A DNA stretch of 64,000 nt from Peptoclostridium litorale DSM 5388 (GCF_900141635.1 NZ_FSRH01000006.1:106488-170487), one strand, 5' to 3'. Positions 1 to 8,717 are shown, numbered from the stretch's first letter. Made by a program: numbers and translations. Notes: generated by a model not told the origin, from the sequence alone.

Positions 1-367
1 AACTCTCGCTACACCTGCCCAGCACCGAGTTTATCCTTGCAAGAAGTATCTGAGAATTGTAGGGCTTCGTCACGAAGTCGTCAGCACCCAGGTTTATGCT
101 CATAAGCTCGTCCATGTCAGTGTCCCTGCTTGTCACTACAATTATCGGGACGTTAGAAACCTTCCTTATCTCCCTGCATATGTGATGCCCGTCAAAATAG
201 GGAAGGTTTATGTCCAGAAGTATTATATCCGGCTTGGAATCAAGCGCTATGTCTATTATGTTTTTAAAGTCATCGCTAAAATCGCATTCATATCCATATC
301 TTTCAAGAAATATGGCCAGCTCTTTTCTTATCTTCTCGTCGTCTTCAACTATGAATATACTCGACAT
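1..367 (-). CDS. Response regulator, OmpR-type receiver domain (partial, C-terminus outside window)
   Basis: Translation begins MSSIFIVEDDEK and covers a CheY-like receiver domain. The acidic pocket is D9/D10, the phospho-acceptor is D52 in LLDINLP, the switch Thr lies in VVTSRD, and the conserved Lys in TKPY. The ATG at 365-367 follows a GAGAGGTG ribosome site. The reading frame runs off the left edge just after the receiver, so the effector domain is not seen. An OmpR/PhoB winged-helix output is inferred from the receiver style. A partner histidine kinase would be expected beyond the edge. It would be a cytoplasmic transcription factor activated by phosphorylation. Confidence 0.9.
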   Translation of the reverse strand, partial: MSSIFIVEDDEKIRKELAIFLERYGYECDFSDDFKNIIDIALDSKPDIILLDINLPYFDGHHICREIRKVSNVPIIVVTSRDTDMDELMSINLGADDFVTKPYNSQILLARINSVLGRCSES

Positions 368-531
368 TATTCACCTCTCAAACAGTCTGATTTGTAAACC
401 TTTTGCAAAAGTTTACCTTTGACTTTGCAATTTTCCAAATCTTTATTCACATATTATACTATAACTTTAATGATATCAAAATTTTTTATTCCAATTCATA
501 AACTCATTTCCAACGCACCCGTAACCACAAC

Positions 532-603
532 AAATATGAACGCTCCCCATGGATGTGTAAACTTTTAATAAAGTCTATTCATCCATGGGGAGCGTTCATA
601 TTT
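532..603 (-). terminator. 24-bp perfect inverted repeat downstream of cadA
   Basis: Arms 532-555 and 580-603 are perfect reverse complements around a 24-nt AT-rich loop. It starts about 34 bases past the cadA stop and probably ends that transcript. On the minus strand only a short ATTTGTTGT tail follows instead of a long U-run, so it is not a textbook intrinsic terminator. It could also block convergent transcription or be a small palindromic repeat. Confidence 0.6.
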
Positions 604-636
604 TAAAAATGAGGTTTGACATTTTAAGCTTTCAAT

Positions 637-2826
637 TTATTTTTTGAGTATTCTCATGGAGTTCATAACGGCTATTATGGACACTCCCACATCTGCAAAT
701 ATCGCAAGCCACATGCTTCCAAGGTTCATGAATGCAAGCACGAAAACCATCCCCTTTATGCCCACAGACATTCCTATGTTCATATTGACTATGCTCTTGG
801 TTCTTTTTGCTATTTCTATGGCCTTGGCCAGCTTTGAAGGCTCGTCGCTCATTATGACAACGTCCGCTGCCTCTATAGCCGCGTCAGAGCCGACTCCTCC
901 CATCGCCACTCCTACATTTGCCCTTGCAAGCACCGGAGCGTCATTTATTCCGTCTCCCACAAACGCAAGCCCTCTGATGTTTTCATTGTAAAGCTCTTCG
1001 ACTTTTTCAACCTTGTCCTGCGGAAGAAGCTCAGAATACACCCTGTCTATTCCAAGGTCTTTTCCAACAATGTCTGCAACTTCCTTTTTGTCTCCGGTAA
1101 GCATTGCTATATTTTGTATTCCAACATCTTTGAGACTTCTTATTGCGTCTTTGGAATCTATCTTCACTTCGTCTTTTATTATCATATGGCCTGCGTATTT
1201 TCCGTCCAGTGCAGTGTATATTACTGTTCCAACAGCTTCTACTGGTTCGCACTTTATCCCGAATTGATCCATGAGTTTTTTGTTTCCGCTTGCGACAGAA
1301 ACTCCATCGACAAGGGCCGTTACGCCTTTTCCCGCTATGTCCCTGTACTCCTTTACCAGCTTTTTGTCTAAATGCCCGTCGTATTCTTCAGTTATTGAAA
1401 GTGCTATGGGATGGTTTGAAAAGCTTTCAGCAAAGGCGGTATATCTTAAGAGCACATTGTCCGATATCCCTCCCATGCCCTTTATGTCGTCCACCTTGAA
1501 GCTCCCCTTTGTAAGAGTCCCCGTCTTGTCGAAAACCACTGTGTCTATCTGGGTAAGTGCCTCAAGATAATTGCCTCCCTTTACAAGTATTCCGTTTTTG
1601 GAAGCTGCTCCAAGCCCCGCAAAATATCCCATAGGCACCGATATTACAAGCGCGCATGGACAAGATATTACAAGGAATATCGCCGCCTTGTAAATCCAGG
1701 TTTCAAAGCTCTGCCCTTCCATTATAAGTGGCGGAATCAGTGCGGTCATCACAGCCGCAGCAACTACAGCTGGCGTGTAATACTTTGCGAATTTGGTTAT
1801 CCTTTTCTCCGTTTCGGCTTTTTTGCTGCTTGCATTTTCAACGAGATGTAGTATCTTCGACACTGCAGACTCATTGAAGCTCTTTGTCACTTCTATAGTC
1901 AATACTCCGTTTATGTTTATGAATCCGCTTGTTATTTCATCTCCCTTGGATACGTCCCTAAGAGCCGATTCCCCTGTAAGGGCTGCCGTGTCCACAGAAG
2001 ACGCGCCTTCTATTATCTTGCCGTCTAGAGGAACTTTTTCTCCCGGCTTTACAATTATTACGTCCCCCCTGCTTACGTCACCCGGAGAAACCCTTTTGAA
2101 ATCGTCTCCGACTTTGAGGTTTGCATATTCGGGCCTTATGTCCATAAGCTCCGCTATTGACTTTCTAGACGATTCAACCGCCCTCCCCTGGAAATACTCC
2201 CCTATTTCATAAAGCAGAACTACCATTATAGCTTCCGGATACTCCCCTATTCCAAATGCGGCCATAGTGGCTATGGTCATAAGGAAATTCTCGTCAAAAA
2301 GTTCTCCACGCAGTATATTTCTTGCTGACTTTATTATTATGTCTTTCCCTATGGCAAAATAACTGATCAAAAAAAGGAATATGCCAAAAGGCTGCTCCTT
2401 TAAGTATAATGCGCCCAGGAATACAGCTATCCCTGCGCCTATCCTGTGGAGTCTTGACCTGTCGAGCCGCCTCTTTTTTGCCTCTTTGTCTGGATTTTTT
2501 TTAGATGATTTGCTTTTCTCCTCAACTATAGCGCCAGGTTCCACCTGGTCCGCTATTTTTTGAACCGCATCAATTACTGTATCCGCATTACTTTCGCTTA
2601 CCTCTACTGTAAGCGTAGACGTTGCAAAATTCATGACTGAACCCTTTATAAAACTTAAGTCTGCCACATTGCTCTCTATTTTTGCTGCACAAGAAGCGCA
2701 GTGAAGTCCATTTATTAAAAATTCCTTCACCTCGTATCCCTTTGCCGCTGAAATCACAGATGTTGTAAGTTTGACTTCCTGTCCATGACAGCAGCAACCT
2801 TGGCTGTGCGTATGTTTTTCACCCAT
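637..2826 (-). CDS. cadA: Cd/Zn/Pb-exporting P1B-type ATPase
   Basis: This 729-residue heavy-metal ATPase exports divalent soft metals across the membrane using ATP. The N-terminus is His/Cys rich (HTHSQGCCCHG). An HMA metal-binding domain with LHCASC (C43, C46) follows, then a Lys/Arg-rich linker. TGES lies near residue 284, the membrane metal site CPC at 389-391, and the phosphorylation motif DKTGTLT starts at D433. The hinge motif GDGINDAP and two C-terminal membrane segments complete the fold. CPC with a single CASC HMA fits the CadA/ZntA branch rather than copper pumps. The ATG follows GGGAGGACTAATT. Promoter and operator lie just upstream, and the likely cognate CadC-type regulator is at 46258-46623. 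Confidence 0.93.
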   Translation of the reverse strand: MGEKHTHSQGCCCHGQEVKLTTSVISAAKGYEVKEFLINGLHCASCAAKIESNVADLSFIKGSVMNFATSTLTVEVSESNADTVIDAVQKIADQVEPGAIVEEKSKSSKKNPDKEAKKRRLDRSRLHRIGAGIAVFLGALYLKEQPFGIFLFLISYFAIGKDIIIKSARNILRGELFDENFLMTIATMAAFGIGEYPEAIMVVLLYEIGEYFQGRAVESSRKSIAELMDIRPEYANLKVGDDFKRVSPGDVSRGDVIIVKPGEKVPLDGKIIEGASSVDTAALTGESALRDVSKGDEITSGFININGVLTIEVTKSFNESAVSKILHLVENASSKKAETEKRITKFAKYYTPAVVAAAVMTALIPPLIMEGQSFETWIYKAAIFLVISCPCALVISVPMGYFAGLGAASKNGILVKGGNYLEALTQIDTVVFDKTGTLTKGSFKVDDIKGMGGISDNVLLRYTAFAESFSNHPIALSITEEYDGHLDKKLVKEYRDIAGKGVTALVDGVSVASGNKKLMDQFGIKCEPVEAVGTVIYTALDGKYAGHMIIKDEVKIDSKDAIRSLKDVGIQNIAMLTGDKKEVADIVGKDLGIDRVYSELLPQDKVEKVEELYNENIRGLAFVGDGINDAPVLARANVGVAMGGVGSDAAIEAADVVIMSDEPSKLAKAIEIAKRTKSIVNMNIGMSVGIKGMVFVLAFMNLGSMWLAIFADVGVSIIAVMNSMRILKK

Positions 2827-2860
2827 AATTAGTCCTCCCGTGCATTTCTATTTTCACAAT

Positions 2861-2918
2861 ACATGAATAGTTGTTCATATGTCATTTTAATATTATACCC
2901 TTTCGGGGTTTTAGTCAA
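2861..2918 (-). promoter_or_regulatory. cadA promoter with ArsR/SmtB-type operator
   Basis: On the minus strand a TTGACT -35 (2913-2918) and TAATAT -10 (2890-2895) are 17 bp apart. Just downstream, over the likely transcription start, is an imperfect palindrome, ATATGAACA-AC-TATTCATGT (2861-2880). That matches the 12-2-12 operator style of SmtB/CzrA/CadC repressors. A related site precedes the ArsR-family gene near 46.65 kb. Repression relieved by Cd/Zn is inferred. Confidence 0.75.
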
Positions 2919-3035
2919 GCACTAATATAATGTGAATCTGCCTTACTGATGCCCTGTCGCCTGATGTCATAGTTAGCATGAATTCATGTCCACTTAAGCT
3001 TTTTGGGAATCATGGGGAATTTTCGCTGAATTTTG

Positions 3036-3069
3036 AAAAAAAAGGATACATAGTCTTTACTACATATCC
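3036..3069 (-). terminator. Intrinsic terminator after the methyltransferase gene
   Basis: An 11-bp stem (3044-3054 with 3059-3069, two G-U pairs) is followed on the minus strand by eight T. It separates the 3183-3827 gene from the cadA promoter. Apart from this and the cadA promoter, nothing is seen in 2930-3180. Confidence 0.8.
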
Positions 3070-3182
3070 TCTTACAGTCATAAATTATACTTTTTTGATC
3101 ATATGATTAGTTTTAAGTGCTTATAAATCTCCTGCATTCAGCCTCTAACGAAGCTTAAAAGCTATAATTCAGCCATATAAAT

Positions 3183-3827
3183 TTATATGCCTAGTTTCCT
3201 GAAAGTGCACATTCTCTTGTCATCTGTATATACGACTTCAAATCCTATTGATTTTGCAATATGCTCAAGCGTCTTAATCGTAAAAAACGATATGTGGGTT
3301 TTATCCCTTCTGTACCACCACTCGAGAAATGCATCCTCGTCGTTTTCATGAAAAAGCGTCATGAAGGCTAAAATACCGCTGTCTTTGAGCTGCTCGTGAA
3401 AAAGCCTGAATACCTCCATTGGATTTGGAATGTGCTCCACGACCTCCGTAGACACTATGACATCGTACTTCTTGCCAATATACACTTTTTCCGGCTGATA
3501 GTGGAGATCATAATTGTCTATTTGAAAGTCATAGTCCCTTTTTATGAGCTGGGTCAAAACCGGTTCAGGCCCGCTTCCAAAATCAAGCGCCAGTCCGCTG
3601 CTCTTGAATGGCATTACGGCTGAGCTTAAAAAATTTTGAAACATTTTCACATAGCCTTCGCATTCAATTGAGTTTTCATGCAAATCGTAAATCTCTTTTT
3701 CCTTGTCGAAAGACACTCTCTTTGAATCATCCTTTTGAATGAATTCACAAGTTTGACAGTGGTAATATGATATGTCAAACTGATCATCTTTAATAATGCG
3801 GGTACTCCCCCCACAAATTTTACACAT
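3183..3827 (-). CDS. Class I SAM-dependent methyltransferase with N-terminal zinc ribbon
   Basis: The 214-residue protein opens with a zinc-ribbon-like CKIC...CQTC arrangement. A Rossmann methyltransferase follows: motif I LDFGSGPEP, then DVIVSTEVVEHI typical of Methyltransf_11/23 proteins. Such ribbon-headed methyltransferases often act on sugars, lipids or small metabolites; the substrate cannot be read from sequence. The ATG at 3827 has a ribosome site (GAGGTGAT) about 15 bases upstream, longer than usual, so an earlier ATT start cannot be ruled out. It lies 34 nt downstream of deoB on the same strand and may be co-transcribed with it, with a terminator at its own 3' end. Confidence 0.8.
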   Translation of the reverse strand: MCKICGGSTRIIKDDQFDISYYHCQTCEFIQKDDSKRVSFDKEKEIYDLHENSIECEGYVKMFQNFLSSAVMPFKSSGLALDFGSGPEPVLTQLIKRDYDFQIDNYDLHYQPEKVYIGKKYDVIVSTEVVEHIPNPMEVFRLFHEQLKDSGILAFMTLFHENDEDAFLEWWYRRDKTHISFFTIKTLEHIAKSIGFEVVYTDDKRMCTFRKLGI

Positions 3828-3861
3828 TACTGAAATAATATCACCTCAAAAAAATTTAATA

Positions 3862-5034
3862 TTATCTTTTTATGCTGCTGTAAAAGCTCTCTCCATTGCC
3901 ACCATACTCCACTCCTAGCATGTCAGCAATGGTTGCAGCCATGTCGGCAAAGCTTTTTCTGGTTCCCATGTCCACATTAGGCTGTATTCCTTTTCCGTAC
4001 ACAATAAGTGGAACATACTCCCTCGTGTGGTCAGTACCCTTGTACGTCGGGTCGTTTCCGTGGTCTGCTGTGAAGAATACTACGTCGTCTTCACTCATGG
4101 CGGCCAGTATTTCAGGTATTCTCTCGTCAAACTCCTCGAGAGCCTTAGCATAGCCCGTGGCATTTCTTCTGTGTCCGTACTTCGCATCAAAGTCAACAAG
4201 GTTTGTCATTATTATTCCCTCGTTTTGAGACTTGATGTATCTTATGGTCTGGTCCACTCCGTCCATGTTGCTTTTAGTGTGGATGTCCTCCGTTATACCC
4301 TGCCCGTTGAATATGTCCACAATTTTCCCTACCGCTATTACGTCCTTGCCTGCCGATTTGATGTAGTCTAAAAGTGTATCTGAAGGCGGGCTTACAGAAT
4401 AATCCCTTCTGTTCGAAGTTCTTTCAAAGCTTCCCGGCTGCCCTGTGAAAGGCCTCGCTATTACCCTGGCAACGGAATGCTTTCCCGTGCATATATTTCT
4501 TGCAGCCTCGCACATTCTGTAAAGCTCCTCAAGAGGTATTATATCTTCGTGCGCAGCTATCTGGAATACGCTGTCCGCAGACGTGTATACTATAGGCTTT
4601 CCAGTTTCCATATGCTCCTCGCCAAGCTCTTCAATAACCGCAGTTCCGGAAGCCGGCTTGTTGCAAATAATATTTCTTCCAACGGCCTCTTCAAACGCTT
4701 CTACCACCTCCGGCGGGAAGCCTTCAGGATAGGTGTTGAACGGCTCGAACGTATGAATGCCCGTAAGCTCCCAGTGGCCTATCGTAGTGTCTTTTCCGCT
4801 TGAAACCTCTGCCATTCTCGCATAGGCTCCAAAGGCGGATTTCTCTCCTCCGACCGCACCTGTTCCCTCTATGTTTCCTATTCCGAGCTTTTTAAGGTTC
4901 GGGATGTTGAATCCTTCATGGTTTTTTGCAATATTGTTCAGCGTATTTACGCCTACATCTCCATACTTGTCACTGTCTGGCAGCGCCCCTACTCCCACGC
5001 TGTCCATAATTATAACTATCGCTCTTTTTATCAT
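3862..5034 (-). CDS. deoB: Phosphopentomutase
   Basis: Interconverts (deoxy)ribose 1-phosphate and 5-phosphate in nucleoside salvage, in the cytoplasm. The 390-residue product has the alkaline-phosphatase-superfamily metal motifs: MDSVGVGALPD at the N-terminus, the Thr region GKDTTIGHWE, and FTADHGNDPT plus TDHTREYVP near the C-terminus. Length and motif order match DeoB. I chose the ATG at 5034 because GGAGAGGTAGTT precedes it; an upstream in-frame start would add 16 poorly conserved residues. No deoA, deoD or pdp gene adjoins it, so it seems to stand outside the usual nucleoside operon. Confidence 0.95.
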   Translation of the reverse strand: MIKRAIVIIMDSVGVGALPDSDKYGDVGVNTLNNIAKNHEGFNIPNLKKLGIGNIEGTGAVGGEKSAFGAYARMAEVSSGKDTTIGHWELTGIHTFEPFNTYPEGFPPEVVEAFEEAVGRNIICNKPASGTAVIEELGEEHMETGKPIVYTSADSVFQIAAHEDIIPLEELYRMCEAARNICTGKHSVARVIARPFTGQPGSFERTSNRRDYSVSPPSDTLLDYIKSAGKDVIAVGKIVDIFNGQGITEDIHTKSNMDGVDQTIRYIKSQNEGIIMTNLVDFDAKYGHRRNATGYAKALEEFDERIPEILAAMSEDDVVFFTADHGNDPTYKGTDHTREYVPLIVYGKGIQPNVDMGTRKSFADMAATIADMLGVEYGGNGESFYSSIKR

Positions 5035-5125
5035 AACTACCTCTCCATAATAATTATTCACAGGCACTGCCTTTGGCTCCATGCCTGTTGATTTTAGCTC
5101 CTTTTAATACAATAATCGTTTGCAA

Positions 5126-5152
5126 TATAAAAGCAGGTGAAGTCCACCCGCT
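5126..5152 (-). terminator. Intrinsic terminator downstream of glnA
   Basis: An 8-bp stem (5132-5139 with 5145-5152, one G-U pair) is followed on the minus strand by TTTTATATTG. It lies between glnA and deoB and probably separates the two units. Confidence 0.65.
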
Positions 5153-5321
5153 CTTGTTTTGAAATCAACTGCCTGTTGGCAATTTGAAAATTTCCTCATA
5201 AATAATATACCATAAATTCAAGTGGTTGATACCTGTTTTCTCATTTATACTCACTTGAAAATTCATTACAAGTCCATTTGCTGCGGTAATTGTTGGCATA
5301 CTTCTCGCATTTCCAGCCGGC

Positions 5322-6647
5322 CTAAAATTTTCTCAAGTATCTGTCCAGCTCCCACTGGGATACGTATTTTGAATATTCCCCCCACTCGTACAGCGCCGCG
5401 TCAATGAACTTTTTCAGGGCATGCCTGCCAAGGGCCTCCTGCACAACGCTGTCCTTTAGCAGCTCTTGGACTGCTTCATATAAGTTTGCCGGAAGCCTTT
5501 CAATCCCCCTCTCCGCCATTTCGCTTTCATCCATTTTATAGACATTTCTGTTTACCGGTTTTGGGGGTTCTATATTGTTTTTAATTCCGTCTAGTCCCGA
5601 CTTTAACACAGCTGCCAGCCCTATATATGGATTTGCCGATGGATCTGGGCTTCTAAGTTCTATCCTGGTTGACTTTTCTCTTTTCGAAGGCACCCTTATA
5701 AGCGGACTCCTGTTGCCTGACGACCACGCAATGATAGTAGGAGCTTCATATCCCGGTGTCAGCCTCTTGTATGAATTCACTGTTGGATTGGTGATTGCAG
5801 TAAATCCCTTTGCATGCTCCATGACTCCGCCAAGGAAATGATACGCCGTCTTTGAAAGCTGCATTTCATCTGTCTCATCGTAGAACGCATTTTTTCCATC
5901 CAGTGTCTGTAGCGACATGTTTACGTGCATCCCTGATCCGCTGAGTCCGAATTTTGGTTTTGGCATGAACGTTGCATGCAGTCCGTGTCTTTGGGCGATA
6001 ATCCTTACGGCCATTTTGAAAGTCATTATGTTGTCGGCAGTAGTCAGCGCATCGGCATATTTGAAGTCTATTTCATGCTGGCCGGGTGCACATTCATGGT
6101 GCGACGCCTCTATCTCAAAGCCCATCTGCTTTAACACCAATGTCATCTCCTTGCGCGCACTCCCCCCCAAATCGGCAGGCGCCAGGTCAAAATACCCCGC
6201 ATCGTCATGGGTTTCTATGGTAGGCTGTCCCCTTTCATTTGTGTGGAACAGGAAAAATTCACATTCCGGTCCCACATTTAATATGTATCCCATATCGTAA
6301 GCTTCCTTTAGCACCTTTTTTAACGTGTTCCTAGGACAGCCTTCAAAAGGCGTGCCGTCTGCCATGAACACATCGCATATCAGCCTCGCCTCTTTTGGAT
6401 AGCTGCTCCAGGGCAGTACCACAAATGTGGACAGGTCAGGCCTTAAATACATGTCAGACTCCTCTATCCTGACAAAACCGTCTATAGACGAACCGTCAAA
6501 CATTATTTCGTTGTTAAGCGCCTTGTCCAGCTGATCCACTGTAATTGATATGTTTTTCATTACTCCAAGAATATCAGTAAACTGAAGATGTATAAACTCC
6601 ACTTCCGACTCCCTCACTGTTTCCAAAAGCTTTTCTCTTTCATTCAC
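5322..6647 (-). CDS. glnA: Glutamine synthetase, type I
   Basis: Makes glutamine from glutamate, ammonia and ATP as a cytoplasmic dodecamer. The 441-residue product carries the N-terminal beta-grasp (FTDILGVMKNISI), the metal/glutamate motif GPECEFFLF, HHECAPGQHEIDFKY, the ATP-loop region NPTVNSYKRLTPGYEAP and RSPDPSANPY. Length fits the Bacillus/Clostridium GSI-alpha type, which lacks adenylylation control. I placed the start at GTG 6645-6647 because AAGGGGTGG lies 5-6 bases upstream; a GTG 45 bases earlier lacks a ribosome site. It is monocistronic between terminators. No glnR neighbour is seen, so regulation is unknown. Confidence 0.95.
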   Translation of the reverse strand: MNEREKLLETVRESEVEFIHLQFTDILGVMKNISITVDQLDKALNNEIMFDGSSIDGFVRIEESDMYLRPDLSTFVVLPWSSYPKEARLICDVFMADGTPFEGCPRNTLKKVLKEAYDMGYILNVGPECEFFLFHTNERGQPTIETHDDAGYFDLAPADLGGSARKEMTLVLKQMGFEIEASHHECAPGQHEIDFKYADALTTADNIMTFKMAVRIIAQRHGLHATFMPKPKFGLSGSGMHVNMSLQTLDGKNAFYDETDEMQLSKTAYHFLGGVMEHAKGFTAITNPTVNSYKRLTPGYEAPTIIAWSSGNRSPLIRVPSKREKSTRIELRSPDPSANPYIGLAAVLKSGLDGIKNNIEPPKPVNRNVYKMDESEMAERGIERLPANLYEAVQELLKDSVVQEALGRHALKKFIDAALYEWGEYSKYVSQWELDRYLRKF

Positions 6648-6819
6648 TATTGACCACCCCTTCCATCTGCCATTTATGTCCAGCAACTTCACAAGCTTTT
6701 ATTCAACTATTTAATATATTCCCCTAGTCTACAGTTTTACAATCAAACACTTTATATAATGCTATTTTTCATGGGTTTTAAAACAGTGAAAATCGGCGTG
6801 AATTTAAGCCTTATATTTT

Positions 6820-6846
6820 AAAAAGCAGGTGCCAAAGGCACCTGCT
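6820..6846 (-). terminator. Intrinsic terminator downstream of the Crp-family gene
   Basis: A perfect 10-bp stem (6824-6833 with 6837-6846) and 3-nt loop are followed by TTTTTAAAA on the minus strand. It ends the transcript of the regulator at 6970-7686 and shields glnA. Confidence 0.85.
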
Positions 6847-6903
6847 CTCACTTATGACAGTCACTATTCAACTTTGCACTATTGCCTCACTATCCCAAAC
6901 GCT

Positions 6904-6942
6904 CAATGCAAAACACTTACAAGTTTTACTCATTTTGCATTG
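6904..6942. repeat. Imperfect hairpin in the glnA/Crp intergenic region
   Basis: The 10-base arms CAATGCAAAA (6904-6913) and TTTTGCATTG (6933-6942) are perfect reverse complements around 19 bases. No U-run follows on either strand. Role unknown. I see no gene in 6648-6969. Confidence 0.35.
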
Positions 6943-6969
6943 AATGTGTTTTTCGTCCCAAATCCAAAA

Positions 6970-7686
6970 CTATCTATATAGGTCTGCTGCAAACTCTTTG
7001 AGGCTCTTCTCGTCAGTCACTTCAAAATGCCTGTCCTTCTTTATAAGCACCCCCTTTTCACAAAGTGAGTTTAAAGTCCTCAGAAGATGCCTATAGCTTG
7101 ATCCCAAAAGCTCTGCTATTTCTGTCAGGTTTTCATTAAATACAATCACCTTTCTGCCGCCATAGTCCATTATTTCCTCAGTGGCAATTATATAGCTTGC
7201 AAGCCTGTTTTCAAGCGGGTAAAGCAGGTTTATGGAGCTGTTTTTAGAACACATGCTAAGCTTTTCACCTAGTGAACTGCATACAAACCTCAAAAATTTG
7301 GCATCGCCCAGAAGATGTTTTATTGCATTTTCAATTGAAATCCCTATGCAGTATACATCCTCTATTGCCTGCACATTCGTAGACGCGCTTTGCCCGTTGA
7401 TTATCTCAAGATCCCCAAGCACCTTGAATCCCTTGTAAAAACAGAGCAGAAGAGATTTTCCATTGCTAAGAGTTACATACACCTTCGCCTTCCCTTCTAC
7501 CAGAAAAAGAAGATGCCCTACATTTTCGCCATCCATGCAGATATACTCCCCCTTTTTAAACGAGAAGAGCTCCATAAAAGGCCTCATGTCTTTCGAAAAA
7601 ATCTCATCTATTCCATATTTTAAAATATATTTTTCCATTCTCTTGATATCATTTATTTTCACCATGGCTTTGCATTCCATCTCCAT
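6970..7686 (-). CDS. Crp/Fnr-family transcriptional regulator (YeiL-like)
   Basis: The 238-residue protein has an N-terminal cyclic-nucleotide-binding-like beta-barrel (FSFKKGEYICMDGENVG, then LVEGKAKVY and GDLEIINGQ) and a C-terminal winged helix with recognition region LTEIAELLGSSYRHLLRTL. The ligand cannot be inferred: the R and S residues that bind cAMP in Crp are not evident. It is transcribed away from a pair of YdcZ-type transporters across about 100 bases containing a perfect palindrome, so it is probably their local regulator. An ATG at 7686 with upstream AGAGGAAA was used; internal ATGs nearby are possible starts. Confidence 0.85.
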   Translation of the reverse strand: MEMECKAMVKINDIKRMEKYILKYGIDEIFSKDMRPFMELFSFKKGEYICMDGENVGHLLFLVEGKAKVYVTLSNGKSLLLCFYKGFKVLGDLEIINGQSASTNVQAIEDVYCIGISIENAIKHLLGDAKFLRFVCSSLGEKLSMCSKNSSINLLYPLENRLASYIIATEEIMDYGGRKVIVFNENLTEIAELLGSSYRHLLRTLNSLCEKGVLIKKDRHFEVTDEKSLKEFAADLYR

Positions 7687-7705
7687 ATAATTTATTTCCT
7701 CTCAG

Positions 7706-7754
7706 TATGACATATGTCATAACCATTTTCAACTTTTACATGGTATCTTATACT
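7706..7754 (+). promoter_or_regulatory. Perfect palindrome and promoter ahead of the YdcZ pair
   Basis: TATGACATATGTCATA (7706-7721) is a perfect 16-bp palindrome with Crp-family half-site geometry. Directly downstream are a TTTTCA -35 (7726-7731) and TATACT -10 (7749-7754) with 17 bp spacing. The palindrome lies just upstream of the -35, as expected for activation by the divergent regulator. The same site may also repress the regulator gene. Confidence 0.6.
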
Positions 7755-7784
7755 CAAGGATTAAGTCTTTAAGGAGGCAACATT

Positions 7785-8207
7785 ATGAATAATTTGATTT
7801 CAACCTTTATAGGTGCTTTGATATCTTTCATGATTCTGGTAAATGGCATACTCTCAGACAGCATAGGAAACTACTCTTCAAGTGTTATAATCCACCTTGT
7901 AGGGCTGGTTTCAGTATTAATAGTGCTTGCAGCATGCAGATCTAAAATAAGTATTCAAAAGGGAATCCCTCTATATATGTACAGCGCAGGAGCTCTTGGC
8001 GTTTTCACTGTCCTTTTCAGCAATTTGAGCTTTACGCAACTTGGAGTATCTCTCACCCTTGCACTAGGACTGCTTGGACAGTCCATATCTTCGATTGTAA
8101 TAGACCACTTCGGGCTTCTTGGAATGGATACTGTGAAATTCAAAAGTAAAAAATACATCGGTCTGCTTCTAATATCACTCGGGATATTTGTAATGGCCGC
8201 TTATTAA
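7785..8207 (+). CDS. YdcZ-type (DUF606) small DMT membrane protein, first of a pair
   Basis: A 140-residue protein, almost wholly hydrophobic, with about five predicted membrane helices. FIGALISFMILVNGIL, the Gly-rich helix GALGVFTVLFSNLSF and LGLLGQSISSIVIDHFG are typical of the YdcZ/DUF606 branch of the drug/metabolite transporter superfamily. Such five-helix half-size proteins are expected to work as dimers. Start ATG follows AAGGAGGCAACATT. The second gene begins 12 bases after its stop, so the two probably form a heterodimer. The substrate is unknown. Confidence 0.85.
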   Translation: MNNLISTFIGALISFMILVNGILSDSIGNYSSSVIIHLVGLVSVLIVLAACRSKISIQKGIPLYMYSAGALGVFTVLFSNLSFTQLGVSLTLALGLLGQSISSIVIDHFGLLGMDTVKFKSKKYIGLLLISLGIFVMAAY

Positions 8208-8219
8208 AGGAGGACTACA

Positions 8220-8717
8220 ATGCTTTTTGTTTATATATTAATATCAATACTTGCCGGCGTGTCTGTTGTGGTTTCCAGGATAATAAACTCCAACCTTGCC
8301 GAGAAAATAGGCATTCTACAGGGAACCTTTTTCAATTTTATATTAGGGCTAATATGCTCATATGTTTTCCTGTTTTTAAGCGGCAGCAGCGTGGCCCTGC
8401 CAATGTCAAAAATGGAATCGGTGCCTCTATGGGTATTTTCAGGAGGAGCTGCAGGAGTATTGACGATTGTTCTTTCAAACTATATCACTCCTAAAATATC
8501 CGCATTCTACCTTACTCTGCTCGTATTCATAGGCCAGCTTTTCACCGGCATGGCCATAGACTATTTTACTCTGGGCGAGATATCATCAGGTAAAATAATC
8601 GGAGGAATCCTTGTTCTTGTAGGGCTAGGCTACAACCTTCTGGTTGATAAAAATTCAGACAGCGAGCCGGCTGCAAATCAAAACAAGTTTTTTGTTGAAA
8701 GCAATAAGATTGTATAA
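8220..8717 (+). CDS. YdcZ-type (DUF606) small DMT membrane protein, second of a pair
   Basis: A 165-residue homologue of the preceding protein. It shows the same family hallmarks (NLAEKIGILQGTFFNFILG, GGAAGVLTIVLSNYITPKI, FIGQLFTGMAIDYFTLG) and has a short polar tail of about 25 residues. Start ATG follows AAAGGAGGACTACA. The two subunits probably insert with opposite topology as a hetero-oligomeric exporter. Control by the divergent Crp-like protein is inferred from the shared intergenic palindrome. No terminator is obvious in the 146-base gap to the convergent EAL gene. Confidence 0.85.
   Translation: MLFVYILISILAGVSVVVSRIINSNLAEKIGILQGTFFNFILGLICSYVFLFLSGSSVALPMSKMESVPLWVFSGGAAGVLTIVLSNYITPKISAFYLTLLVFIGQLFTGMAIDYFTLGEISSGKIIGGILVLVGLGYNLLVDKNSDSEPAANQNKFFVESNKIV

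Noticed and set aside
2930-3035. Possible small gene or RNA between cadA promoter and methyltransferase terminator
   Set aside because: No ribosome site, reading frame or clear secondary structure supports one.
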